A stretch of DNA of 64,000 bases from Aurantimonas coralicida_A. Its GTDB lineage: Bacteria; Pseudomonadota; Alphaproteobacteria; Rhizobiales; Rhizobiaceae. Numbering within the stretch: position 1 is the stretch's first letter; every line of letters starts with the position of its first letter. Both the position numbers and the translations under genes were made by a program. Positions 11,101 through 19,289 of the stretch are shown here, piece after piece. The stretch is taken from assembly GCF_036016755.1 (NCBI RefSeq), contig NZ_JAYXIH010000005.1, positions 62,001-126,000 on the forward strand, written 5' to 3'. The notes under the pieces were generated by a model. It was given only the letters and a program-made list of their open reading frames with translations, made no database searches and was not told the origin of the DNA.

Positions 11101-11207
11101 GGCCCATCCTCCTCCCAGGGCCCGAGCGGATCAAGGTTCACCTATCTTCCTCCCAGAATGGGGTGGACCTTCCCAAGACGCCCGCCGGGTCCTCCCCCCG
11201 GCGGGCG
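11101..11207 (+). ncRNA. Cuckoo/CcsR-type small RNA, unit 1 of 3
   Basis: Three hairpins expose CU-rich loops. H1: stem 11101-11105/11118-11122, loop ATCCTCCTCCCA. H2: stem 11133-11142/11162-11171 (one wobble), loop containing CTTCCTCCC. H3: perfect 9-bp stem 11179-11187/11199-11207, loop GGTCCTCCCCC. The loops contain CCTCC, the anti-Shine-Dalgarno core of 16S rRNA, the hallmark of the alphaproteobacterial Cuckoo RNAs found behind DUF1127 genes. Boundaries are set by the outer stems; the true ends are unknown. Such RNAs are thought to be processed from the mRNA of the small protein. Confidence 0.82.
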
Positions 11208-11222
11208 CCAAAGAGATCAGAG

Positions 11223-11334
11223 CTTCGCCGTGGGTTGTTCCTCCCAGACCCCCAAGGCGGAAAAGTGCCCGCGCATCCTCCTCCCAGCGCGGGCATCTCT
11301 CGGTCGGCCGTCGGGTCCTCCCCCCGGCGGCCGA
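11223..11334 (+). ncRNA. Cuckoo/CcsR-type small RNA, unit 2 of 3
   Basis: H4 is an imperfect stem (11226-11229 and 11232-11235 with 11248-11251 and 11256-11259) and exposes TTCCTCCCA. H5 is a perfect 9-bp stem, 11266-11274/11287-11295, with loop ATCCTCCTCCCA identical to H1. H6 is a 10-bp stem with one wobble, 11304-11313/11325-11334, with loop GGTCCTCCCCC identical to H3. Stem sequences differ between units while loops are conserved, so the loops appear to be the selected part. Start and end points are estimates. Confidence 0.82.
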
Positions 11335-11358
11335 TGAGAGAAGCAAGAGTTTCGCTGA

Positions 11359-11460
11359 CGGCCCACCTCCTCCCGGGCCGAATGCGGATTGTAGCCTGCG
11401 CATCCTCCTCCCAGCGCAGGTACGTTTGAAACCCGTCGGGTCCTCCCCCCGGCGGGTTTC
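11359..11460 (+). ncRNA. Cuckoo/CcsR-type small RNA, unit 3 of 3, with terminator-like last hairpin
   Basis: H7: stem 11359-11364/11375-11380 with loop ACCTCCTCCC. H8: stem 11395-11401/11414-11420, extended by GTA/TAC beyond a one-base bulge, loop ATCCTCCTCCCA. H9: 11-bp stem 11428-11438/11450-11460 with one wobble, loop GGTCCTCCCCC, followed by GTCGTTT. H9 probably ends the operon transcript, although the T-run is short. The downstream gene trmFO starts 67 bp later on the same strand. Confidence 0.82.
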
Positions 11461-11527
11461 GTCGTTTCTGGGCATGGCGATCCATCCGGCCCTTTCGGGA
11501 CGGCGCACCGGCTGCTAAATCTTCTCC

Positions 11528-12949
11528 ATGTCGAACAAACCCATTCATGTCGTCGGCGGCGGGCTCGCCGGCTCCGAAGCCGCGTGGCAGATCGCCGAGC
11601 GTGGTATCCCGGTTGTGCTCCACGAAATGCGGCCCCTGCGCGGGACCGACGCGCACCAGACCGATTCGCTGGCGGAACTGGTGTGCTCGAACTCGTTTCG
11701 CTCGGACGATAGCGAGACCAACGCCGTCGGCGTCCTGCACGCGGAAATGCGGCTGGCGAACTCGCTGATCATGCGCGCGGCTGACGCGCATCAGGTGCCG
11801 GCCGGAAGCGCGCTCGCCGTTGACCGCGAAGGGTTCGCGGAAGCCGTCACCGCAACGATCGACGATCATCCGCTGATCCGGATCGAACGCGGCGAGGTCG
11901 AAGGCTTGCCGCCCGAAGAATGGGGTCCGAGCATCGTCGCCACCGGTCCGTTGACGGCGCCCGCCCTGGCGGAGTCCATTCGTGCCGCCACGGGATCCGA
12001 TGCGCTGGCCTTCTTCGATGCGATCGCGCCGATCGTCCATTTCGATTCGATCGACATGGACAAAGCGTGGTTTCAATCGCGCTACGACAAGGTCGGCCCC
12101 GGCGGCACCGGCAAGGATTACATCAACTGCCCGCTCGACAAGGAAACCTACGAGCGCTTCGTCGCGGCGCTGGTCGAGGGCGACCGCACCGAGTTCAAGG
12201 AGTGGGAGGGCACGCCCTATTTCGACGGCTGTCTGCCGATCGAGGTGATGGCGGAGCGCGGTCCCGAGACACTTCGGCACGGACCGATGAAGCCGATGGG
12301 TCTGACCAACGCCCATCAGCCTGACATCAAGGCGTACGCCGTCGTTCAATTGCGCCAGGACAACGCCCTCGGCACGCTCTACAACATCGTCGGTTTCCAG
12401 ACGAAATTGAAATACGGCGCCCAGGCCGACATCTTCCGGATGATTCCGGGGCTCGAAAACGCCGAGTTTGCCCGACTGGGGGGCCTGCACCGCAATACCT
12501 ATCTCAACTCGCCGGTACTGCTCGACGCGACGCTGCGCCTCAAGGCATTGCCGCATGTGCGCTTTGCCGGCCAGATCACCGGCTGCGAGGGTTACGTCGA
12601 GTCCGCGGCCGTCGGCCTGATGACCGGGCGTTTCGCAGCCGCCGAACGTCTCGGCGAGACATTGAGCCCACCGCCTCAGACCACGGCGATGGGCGCGCTC
12701 ATCGCTCACATCACCGGCGGACATCTCGCCCATGAGGAAGACGGCGGCAAGCGCTCGTTCCAGCCGATGAACGTCAATTTCGGCCTGTTCCCGCCGCTCG
12801 ACCCCGGCACGATCCAGAAGCCGGAAGGGCAGAAGCGATTTCGCGGCAAGGAAAAGACAATCGCCAAGAAGAAGGCGATGTCAGCGCGCGCCCTCGCCGA
12901 CTATGCCGCGTGGCTTGGGCTCGATGCGGTCGCCACCGCCGCCGAGTGA
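11528..12949 (+). CDS. trmFO: tRNA (uracil-54-C5)-methyltransferase, folate/FAD-dependent (TrmFO)
   Basis: TrmFO makes ribothymidine at U54 of the tRNA T-loop, using methylenetetrahydrofolate and FADH2. The 473-residue protein starts with the dinucleotide-binding motif VVGGGLAGSEAA and the family signatures HEMRP, TDSLAELVCSNSFRSDD and, near the end, GALIAHITGGH and NFGLFPP. The length is typical. It is on the plus strand just after the RNA array; its 3' end overlaps the convergent DUF4153 gene by 69 bp. The ribosome-binding site is weak. Confidence 0.96.
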   Translation: MSNKPIHVVGGGLAGSEAAWQIAERGIPVVLHEMRPLRGTDAHQTDSLAELVCSNSFRSDDSETNAVGVLHAEMRLANSLIMRAADAHQVPAGSALAVDREGFAEAVTATIDDHPLIRIERGEVEGLPPEEWGPSIVATGPLTAPALAESIRAATGSDALAFFDAIAPIVHFDSIDMDKAWFQSRYDKVGPGGTGKDYINCPLDKETYERFVAALVEGDRTEFKEWEGTPYFDGCLPIEVMAERGPETLRHGPMKPMGLTNAHQPDIKAYAVVQLRQDNALGTLYNIVGFQTKLKYGAQADIFRMIPGLENAEFARLGGLHRNTYLNSPVLLDATLRLKALPHVRFAGQITGCEGYVESAAVGLMTGRFAAAERLGETLSPPPQTTAMGALIAHITGGHLAHEEDGGKRSFQPMNVNFGLFPPLDPGTIQKPEGQKRFRGKEKTIAKKKAMSARALADYAAWLGLDAVATAAE

Positions 12950-14800
12950 GGTTTCCGGCGCGGCGCCATCAGGCGCTTCTGCCGCTTCCGCCGGCCAGTC
13001 GGCGGAGCGGTAGTAGAGCGCCAGGGTCGCCGAGAGGATCGCCCCGGTGTCTCCGGACAGCGACAATTGGCGCAGCGCCATCCGGATCCGACGCCCTCTT
13101 GCGCTCGTGACATCGACGACCACCGGCGCCAACCGATCGGGGTCGGTAGCAAAGACGGTTTCGGGCAGAGCGGCGATTGCATCCGCCAGATCGACGCGAT
13201 CCGCGACGGCACCGATCCGGATCGTGAGAGCCGTGCCCGAGACTGCGAGCGCTATGTCGCCAGGTCGCGCCGGTATCACGCGTCCTCCTCCGCCGTCGTC
13301 CTCGGCTGCGGCAACAGCTCTTTCCGACAACGCACGATCGAATCCGGCGAGATCGACGGCGGTCCCGGCGTTGGCGGTAAAGCTGCGAAACTCGCTCAGT
13401 TGCGACGGAGCAGCCAAGCCCAACTCCGCGAAGACCATATCAATCTCCGTGCCGGGGCTGCCGCGCTTTGCCTCGGCGTAGTGCGCCGCTGCCTCGGGAT
13501 CGAGATAAGGCAGGATTCGGTCGAGTTCTCCGGCCTCTTCCAGAGCATAAAGACGCGAGCGCAGCCGGGCCTGTGCATTCGCCGGGCGATCGGCTGCGGG
13601 GATTCCGGACCCGACCATTTCGTCGCTCCAGCCGAATTCGGTCACGATCAGGCTGGTCTGGCTTCGCCCTACCGTGCTCGCCGCGCCCCAGGGCCCGAAC
13701 GACGACAGTGCCAGTAGCACGATCGGAACCGCGGCCATCCAACGGATATCGCCGCGAGCGCGTGGCACGGCCTCCAGCACGATCACGATCACTGCTGCGA
13801 CCGCGGCCAGGGCCAGATAGTAGCGCTCCAGCGTCACGCCCTCGGCCGCGACCCGCAGCGAGACTGCGTAAAAGAGGAGCGCGAGTGGGACGAGCAAGAC
13901 GAACGCCCAGATTCGCGCCAGAAGCCGCGTGGGCCACGCCCCGCCTGCGATGAAGGGATCGCTGGCGACCCGCAACGACAGCAGCAGGAACGCAAACAAG
14001 CTCACGATCCAGCCGATCTCGTTTTTCGGCACCTCGATCGTAACGAGGATCTTGGCGGCATAGAGATGCAACACGATCGCCGTGGCTAATACCAGCGGCG
14101 CCGCCACCCAGTCGATCAGGATGCGCACACCAGAAATCAACCGGTCGTCGCCCGTGACCGGCATTGCGTCATCGAAATCCCGCGGGATGCGCCCAAGAGA
14201 AAACAGCGGTCCAACCAGGGCAAAGGCAGTGACATAGATGTGCTCGTAGGCGTCATCCGGCAGTCCGACATCGAGCAGGAACCGGATCATTTCCAGAATT
14301 GCGGACAGGCCGAGCACAAAAAGCAGCACCGACAGAAACGCCAGCGTGACTCCGGCGACGGTCCACAGGGTAAAGACCCAGAAGTGGCGCGTGTCGTGGC
14401 GTCCGAGATAAGGCGCCAGCGGAACGGCAAGGGTCGCCGCCAGGATCAAGGGCGGCGCGGTGACACCAAGCTCCGGCCCAAACCAGATCACAAGTCCGAC
14501 GAACGATGCGGTCGCGATCGGGGAGACCAGCCGAATCGATACGGGTGAGCGCCGTGCCTCGGCGAAGATCGCCGCGACGACAGAACTCGCCGCAGCCCCG
14601 TAAAGCGCGACGACGAGCCAGACAAAATCGGCCTCGTTCGGCAGATAGACATTCCGAACGGCGAGGTTGGAGATGATTGCGATCGCGACAACCAGCAGCG
14701 TTGCAACAGGAAAGCGGATGGCTGCCGAGCCGGCCCCTTCCGCAAGCGATTGTGTCAATCGGCCGAACCGGCTTGGGACGCGTTTCAATCTGCCGATCAT
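12881..14800 (-). CDS. DUF4153 multi-pass membrane protein
   Basis: The 639-residue protein has at least ten hydrophobic segments in its first 390 residues and then a soluble C-terminal region containing RSRLYALEEAGELDRILPYLDPEAAAHYAE. That architecture and the ILIDWVAAPLVLATAIVLHLYAAKI-type helix match the DUF4153 family of unknown function. The last 22 residues (Gly- and Pro-rich, ending IVGEGAR) are encoded in the region overlapping trmFO. The next gene upstream on the same strand is the squalene-synthase-like gene, 67 bp away. The biochemical role is unknown. Confidence 0.78.
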   Translation of the reverse strand: MIGRLKRVPSRFGRLTQSLAEGAGSAAIRFPVATLLVVAIAIISNLAVRNVYLPNEADFVWLVVALYGAAASSVVAAIFAEARRSPVSIRLVSPIATASFVGLVIWFGPELGVTAPPLILAATLAVPLAPYLGRHDTRHFWVFTLWTVAGVTLAFLSVLLFVLGLSAILEMIRFLLDVGLPDDAYEHIYVTAFALVGPLFSLGRIPRDFDDAMPVTGDDRLISGVRILIDWVAAPLVLATAIVLHLYAAKILVTIEVPKNEIGWIVSLFAFLLLSLRVASDPFIAGGAWPTRLLARIWAFVLLVPLALLFYAVSLRVAAEGVTLERYYLALAAVAAVIVIVLEAVPRARGDIRWMAAVPIVLLALSSFGPWGAASTVGRSQTSLIVTEFGWSDEMVGSGIPAADRPANAQARLRSRLYALEEAGELDRILPYLDPEAAAHYAEAKRGSPGTEIDMVFAELGLAAPSQLSEFRSFTANAGTAVDLAGFDRALSERAVAAAEDDGGGGRVIPARPGDIALAVSGTALTIRIGAVADRVDLADAIAALPETVFATDPDRLAPVVVDVTSARGRRIRMALRQLSLSGDTGAILSATLALYYRSADWPAEAAEAPDGAAPETSLGGGGDRIEPKPRGIVGEGAR

Positions 14801-14867
14801 GACGATCCCCGTTGCGTCCGGTCGGCCGTTTCCCCACTCTCACGGAGCGGACAGCCGTCTCACCCGA

Positions 14868-15698
14868 TCAAATACGCATGGTCCGCCAGCAGAGGAAGGT
14901 CTTTCTCAGCGGCCCGATCTCGACGGGTTTATCGAGCGTCGCAATCCCTGTCTGCTCGATCCGGTCGAGGTATGAGGCCGCCAGTGCCGCCGGCAGGAAC
15001 GAGGGACGAAGCGCCCGCGGGATGTGCGTCAGGTCTCGCCGCCAGGCGCGATCGTGTTCACGGCCGAAGGCGACCATTGCGGCCAGGGCGCGGCACGATG
15101 GCTCGTCCTCGCCCCTGACGAGATCGTCGACCGTACATCCGGCCGCCGCCAGCAGATCGGCCGGAAAATAAACCTGTCCCCGCGCACGATGCATTGGCAG
15201 CGACCGCAGGACGCCCACAACCATCTGAGCGACGCCGGCATGGCCAGCGGCCTCGGTGAAATTCTCTGCCTGATCCCGTGACAGGATCATCGCCGCCAGC
15301 ATGATCAGCGTCGACGCGGTTTCCCCCGCATAGGCCTCGAACGCCTCGCGCGATGGCATCGGATCGTCATAGAGATCGAAAATCCGGGCCTCGAGCAGGC
15401 GATCGAAGGCGGACCGGGGCAATTGGTAGCGTTCGATCGTCTCCGACAGGGCCGCCGCGACCGGGTGTGCGGCTGCACCCTCGCCGACTCCCGACAAAAC
15501 ATCTCGCCACCATTGCAGCCGAATCTCGCCCGGCATTGGCTGGCTGACCTTATTGCGAATCCCTGCGGTCTCGACATCGAAAGCATAGAGCGCCGCGAGG
15601 TCCGGTCGCCTGTCCGCCGGAGCAAAGGCCAGCGAGATCGCCCGGTCGCGATCCTCCGCCTCGACCAGACGGACGCATTCCTTTGCGTTTTCGTTCAT
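14868..15698 (-). CDS. Squalene/phytoene synthase-like protein of the NDUFAF6 type
   Basis: The 276-residue protein belongs to the squalene/phytoene synthase fold but lacks the usual DDxxD-type first aspartate motif: the matching stretch reads AFDVETAGIRNKV. It keeps PGEIRLQWWRDVL and a QVYFPADLLAAAG-like segment. These features resemble NDUFAF6, the mitochondrial complex I assembly factor, more than carotenoid or hopanoid enzymes. The ATG at 15698 is preferred to a TTG at 15719 because it avoids overlap with the upstream gene. Its neighbour (15703-16092) resembles NDUFAF3, another complex I assembly factor. A role in NADH dehydrogenase assembly is therefore an attractive inference but unproven. 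Confidence 0.75.
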   Translation of the reverse strand: MNENAKECVRLVEAEDRDRAISLAFAPADRRPDLAALYAFDVETAGIRNKVSQPMPGEIRLQWWRDVLSGVGEGAAAHPVAAALSETIERYQLPRSAFDRLLEARIFDLYDDPMPSREAFEAYAGETASTLIMLAAMILSRDQAENFTEAAGHAGVAQMVVGVLRSLPMHRARGQVYFPADLLAAAGCTVDDLVRGEDEPSCRALAAMVAFGREHDRAWRRDLTHIPRALRPSFLPAALAASYLDRIEQTGIATLDKPVEIGPLRKTFLCWRTMRI

Positions 15699-15702
15699 GG
15701 CG

Positions 15703-16092
15703 TCAGTCGACCGCGACAAGCGCCGCGGCTACCGGGCGGCTCTCGGCCAGCATGACATTGAAGGTCCGCACTGCAGCGCCGGTCGACATCGGATCGCAGG
15801 AAATCCCGGCCTTCCTCATCCGGTCGGCCAGCGCTGGCGGCAGCCGACGGATCTCACTGCCGGTTCCGAATAGGAGAAAGCGGATATCGTCCGCTTCTTC
15901 GAAGACCTTGGCCAGCCGATCCCCGGCGAATGGCGCGTCGACCGTCGCATCCCAACCGTAAATTCCGGACGGTAGGCACAGGATCGAGCCGCGATGCGAC
16001 ATGTCGGCAAACCGAAACCCACCGTTGCCGTAGGCCTCGATCGGCGCCCGCCCAGGAAAGTGCGCTGCGCGGATTTCGATGCCCTTCGCCAT
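15703..16092 (-). CDS. Mth938-like domain protein (DUF498, NDUFAF3 family)
   Basis: The 129-residue protein has the Mth938/DUF498 pattern: an early IEAYGNGGFRFAD segment, GSILCLPSGIYGWDA, then LLFGTGSEIRRLPPAL and a C-terminal TGAAVRTFNVMLAESRPVAAALVAV. The human member NDUFAF3 assists complex I assembly. It starts 7 bp after the secDF stop and ends 4 bp before the next start, so the three genes are almost certainly co-transcribed. The bacterial function is not established. Confidence 0.85.
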   Translation of the reverse strand: MAKGIEIRAAHFPGRAPIEAYGNGGFRFADMSHRGSILCLPSGIYGWDATVDAPFAGDRLAKVFEEADDIRFLLFGTGSEIRRLPPALADRMRKAGISCDPMSTGAAVRTFNVMLAESRPVAAALVAVD

Positions 16093-16099
16093 CCCCCGG

Positions 16100-18679
16100 T
16101 CAGCTTTCGCGCGGTGCCGGGATACCCGTCCGCGCGGCTGCGTTCTCTTCGCGATCGGCCTGGAAGTCCGCAGGACGCAGCTTGAACAGGATGAGAATCG
16201 GACCCGCCACGAAGATCGACGAATAGGTGCCGATAATCACGCCGAACAGCATCGCCAGAACGAAGGAGCGGATGACCTCCCCACCGAAGATCGCCAGCGC
16301 GGCGAGCGCCAGCAAGGTGGTCAATGCCGTGAGAGTGGTGCGCGACAATGTATCGTTGATCGATTTGTCGAAAAGCTCGATCAGCGACAGCTTCTTGTAG
16401 CGACGCAAATTCTCGCGCACGCGATCGTAGACCACCACGGTGTCGTTCAGCGAATAGCCGACGATGGTCAGGATCGCCGCGATACTCGACAGGTTGAACT
16501 CGATCTGGGTGACGACCAAAAAGCCGATGGTCATGATGACGTCGTGCAGGGTCGCGACGATCGCGCCGATCGCGAACTGCCACTCGAACCGAATCCAGAC
16601 ATAAACCAGGATAGCCAACATCGCGAAAAGCACCGCGATCGTGCCGGCCAGGGCGAGCTCGCCCGAGACCGTCGGCCCGACCACCTCCACTCGCCGGAAG
16701 TCATAATCGGCCGAGAGCGCGTCGCGCACCTCGTTGACCGTCGTCTGCTGAGCGGCGTCGCCGCTTTGTCCCTCGACACTGAGCGAGCCGATCCGGATCA
16801 GCGCCTCTTTGGGCGAGCCGAACTCCTGAACCGAGACGTCGCCGATCGGTCTGGCGGTCAAGGCCGAGCGGATACCGCCGATATCGGCCGCTTCGCCTTT
16901 TGCCTGCACCTCGATCAGGGTTCCGCCGGTGAAATCGATGCCGTAATTCATGCTGAGGGTCGCAAAGCCGACCAGCGCGGCGATCGAAGCCGCGAGGCTG
17001 GCCGCGAAGGTCCATTTGCGGATCGCCATGAACGGGATTTTCGTCACATCCGGAACCAGATGGAGGAAGCCCTTCGGAAGCTCCTTCGGCCGCTTGCGGC
17101 GAACCCATTCGGCCATCAGCCAGCGGGTCAGGGTAAAGGCCGTGAACACGGTCGTAACGATACCGAAGGCAAGCGTCACGGCGAAGCCGCGGACCGGGCC
17201 GGAGCCGAGCGAGAACAGCACGACCGCGGCGATCAACGTGGTGATGTTGGCATCGATGATCGTCGCCAGCGCCTTCTTGAAGCCGACGTCGATCGCCTGC
17301 ACCACGGATCGTCCGCCGCGTCGTTCCTCACGGATGCGTTCGTAGATCAGCACGTTCGAATCGACCGCCATGCCGACGGTGAGCACGATGCCCGCAATGC
17401 CCGGCAGGGTCAGGGTCGAACCGAAGACCGACAAAAGCGCGACGATCATGACGATGTTGGCGACGAGCGCGATGTTGGCGATGATGCCCAGGAACCCGTA
17501 GGCCGCCAACATAAAGGCGACGACGAGAATCGATCCGATGATGCCGGCGATTTCGCCCGCGGCGATCGAATCGGCTCCGAGGCCCGGTCCGACCGTCCGC
17601 TCCTCGATGATATTGAGCGTCGCCGGCAGCGCACCGGCGCGCAGCAGAACCGCGAGGTCGTTGGCGCTGTCGACGGTGAAATTGCCGCTGATCTGCGCCT
17701 GACCGCCAAGGATCGGCTCGCGGATATTCGGCGCCGACAGCACTTCGTCGTCGAGCACGATAGCGAAGGGCCGCCCGACATTCTGCTGGGTCACCGCGCC
17801 AAAGCGCTGCGCACCCTGCGTATCGAAGCGGATGTTGACAACGGCTTCATTGGTCTGGCTGTCGAAGCCGGCTTGCGCGTCGGTGAGGTTCTCGCCGGAG
17901 ACCATCACCTGGCGCTGGACCAGGATCGGTTGGGGCGGCTGGTCGTTGGTGTAACGCAGTTCGGATCCGGCGGGCGGGCGAGCCCCCCTGGCGACCTCGT
18001 CAGCCGAGGCCGTCTCGTCGACCAAACGGAAGGTGAGCTTGGCGGTCTGGTTGAGCAACGCTTTCAGCCGCTGCGGATCCTGCAAGCCGGGAACCTGCAC
18101 CATGATCCGGTCATCGCCCTGGCGTTGAATCAGCGGTTCAGTCGTGCCGAGTTCGTCGACCCGGCGGCGCACGACCTCAATCGACTGAGCGACGGCGGTC
18201 GATATCCGGTAGGCAATTCCCTGGTCGGTCAGCGACAGGGTCAGGACGCCGGGTTGGGGTTCGGCGATCGCCACTTCCGTGACCGTACCGCCGCTCAGCA
18301 ATCCGCTCGAAAGCGGCTGGACCAGCGGCTGTAAAGCCTCGCGTGCGGCATCGGCCTGCGCGGGATCGCGTAGCCGCACCGTCACCGTCGTGCCGGAATC
18401 GCTGAGACCCGAATAGCCGACGCGCTCGGTGCGCAATATCTGGCGCGCGTCGTCGCGCAACGTCTGTAGGCGCTCCCCGGTCAGCGACGGACCGTCGATC
18501 TCGAGCAGAATGTAGGACCCGCCCTGCAGATCGAGCCCGAGCGTGATCTTGTTGTCAGGCACGAAGGACGGCATTTCGTCGAGCGCCTGGGTCGAGAACA
18601 GGTTCGGGGCAGCGTAGACGACCCCGAGGGCGACCGTCAGCCAGATTAGGATCGTTTTCCAGCGCGAGAAATAGAGCAT
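16100..18679 (-). CDS. secDF: Fused protein-export translocase subunit SecDF
   Basis: SecD and SecF use the proton gradient to pull exported proteins through SecYEG. Here both are in one 859-residue chain. The SecD half has an N-terminal membrane helix, GLDLQGGSYILLEID, a periplasmic domain and GMAVDSNVLIYERIREE. The SecF half starts near residue 550 (RKWTFAASLA, GIDFTGGTLIEVQ) and has GYSLNDTVVVYDRVRENLR. Twelve membrane segments are expected. yajC lies upstream on the same strand after 139 bp, the usual sec order. The fused form is common in this group. Confidence 0.97.
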   Translation of the reverse strand: MLYFSRWKTILIWLTVALGVVYAAPNLFSTQALDEMPSFVPDNKITLGLDLQGGSYILLEIDGPSLTGERLQTLRDDARQILRTERVGYSGLSDSGTTVTVRLRDPAQADAAREALQPLVQPLSSGLLSGGTVTEVAIAEPQPGVLTLSLTDQGIAYRISTAVAQSIEVVRRRVDELGTTEPLIQRQGDDRIMVQVPGLQDPQRLKALLNQTAKLTFRLVDETASADEVARGARPPAGSELRYTNDQPPQPILVQRQVMVSGENLTDAQAGFDSQTNEAVVNIRFDTQGAQRFGAVTQQNVGRPFAIVLDDEVLSAPNIREPILGGQAQISGNFTVDSANDLAVLLRAGALPATLNIIEERTVGPGLGADSIAAGEIAGIIGSILVVAFMLAAYGFLGIIANIALVANIVMIVALLSVFGSTLTLPGIAGIVLTVGMAVDSNVLIYERIREERRGGRSVVQAIDVGFKKALATIIDANITTLIAAVVLFSLGSGPVRGFAVTLAFGIVTTVFTAFTLTRWLMAEWVRRKRPKELPKGFLHLVPDVTKIPFMAIRKWTFAASLAASIAALVGFATLSMNYGIDFTGGTLIEVQAKGEAADIGGIRSALTARPIGDVSVQEFGSPKEALIRIGSLSVEGQSGDAAQQTTVNEVRDALSADYDFRRVEVVGPTVSGELALAGTIAVLFAMLAILVYVWIRFEWQFAIGAIVATLHDVIMTIGFLVVTQIEFNLSSIAAILTIVGYSLNDTVVVYDRVRENLRRYKKLSLIELFDKSINDTLSRTTLTALTTLLALAALAIFGGEVIRSFVLAMLFGVIIGTYSSIFVAGPILILFKLRPADFQADREENAAARTGIPAPRES

Positions 18680-18818
18680 ATGGGTCCCGAAAGGGTCGAC
18701 GGTCGCTCCAAAGGAGGCGCAATCCGTATTAAGCGTTCGATCGACGCAGCCGGCGACACGGGTGTTTCGTGTCGCGGACGATTTTAAGGCAGTGGCCTCG
18801 TTTGCTCAAGCAAAGCGG

Positions 18819-19160
18819 CTATTTGGTGTTCGCCGCAGCCGGCTCGCCCTTGACGCGCACCTCGGCGACCATCGCCTGTACCACCCGCACGCGCACCTGC
18901 TCGGAAATCTGTACCTCGAGTTCGCCGTTATCCAGCACCTTGGTCACCTTGGCGACGATGCCGCCGCCGGTCACGACCGTATCGCCGCGGCGGATGTTGC
19001 TGAGCATTTCCTGACGCTTTTTCATCGTCGTGCGCTGCGGCCGAATGATCAGGAAATACATGATCGCGAAAACCGCGACGAACGGCAGCACACTGATCAG
19101 GATATCGCTTCCGCCACCAGTGGGCAAAGCCGTCTGGGCGAAAGCCTCGGACACAAACAT
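18819..19160 (-). CDS. yajC: Preprotein translocase accessory subunit YajC
   Basis: The 113-residue protein has one membrane helix (LISVLPFVAVFAIMYFLII) followed by the family motif RPQRTTMKKRQEMLSNIRRGD and TVVTGGGIVAKV. YajC associates with SecDF at the SecYEG translocon. The ATG at 19160 has GAGAGG upstream; the longer upstream frame overlaps the divergent ATPase gene and is spurious. It leads the yajC-secDF-Mth938-squalene-synthase-like gene series. Confidence 0.96.
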   Translation of the reverse strand: MFVSEAFAQTALPTGGGSDILISVLPFVAVFAIMYFLIIRPQRTTMKKRQEMLSNIRRGDTVVTGGGIVAKVTKVLDNGELEVQISEQVRVRVVQAMVAEVRVKGEPAAANTK

Positions 19161-19289
19161 CAGGAACCTCTCAGGAAATGGGGGGCACAGGGCCTTTACG
19201 ATCAGCGCGGAATATACGATCGGTCGCCTCGAATGCAACAAGCCGGCACCAGACCGAGCCGACAGCCACGAAAGAGACGAGTTTTCCTG

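Noticed and set aside
11101..11460. Possible CRISPR array
   Set aside because: The repeated pieces are hairpin loops in structured stems of varying sequence, with no constant direct repeat of 24-37 bp, no uniform spacers and no cas genes.
11138..12733. A 531-residue minus-strand frame across the RNA array and trmFO
   Set aside because: Its repeated RRGEDP and WEEDA peptides are just the translated complement of the hairpin loops; the rest mirrors trmFO.
16079..18334. A 751-residue open frame opposite secDF
   Set aside because: It is a shadow frame, rich in Asp, Arg, Gln and His, without motifs; SecDF is unambiguous.
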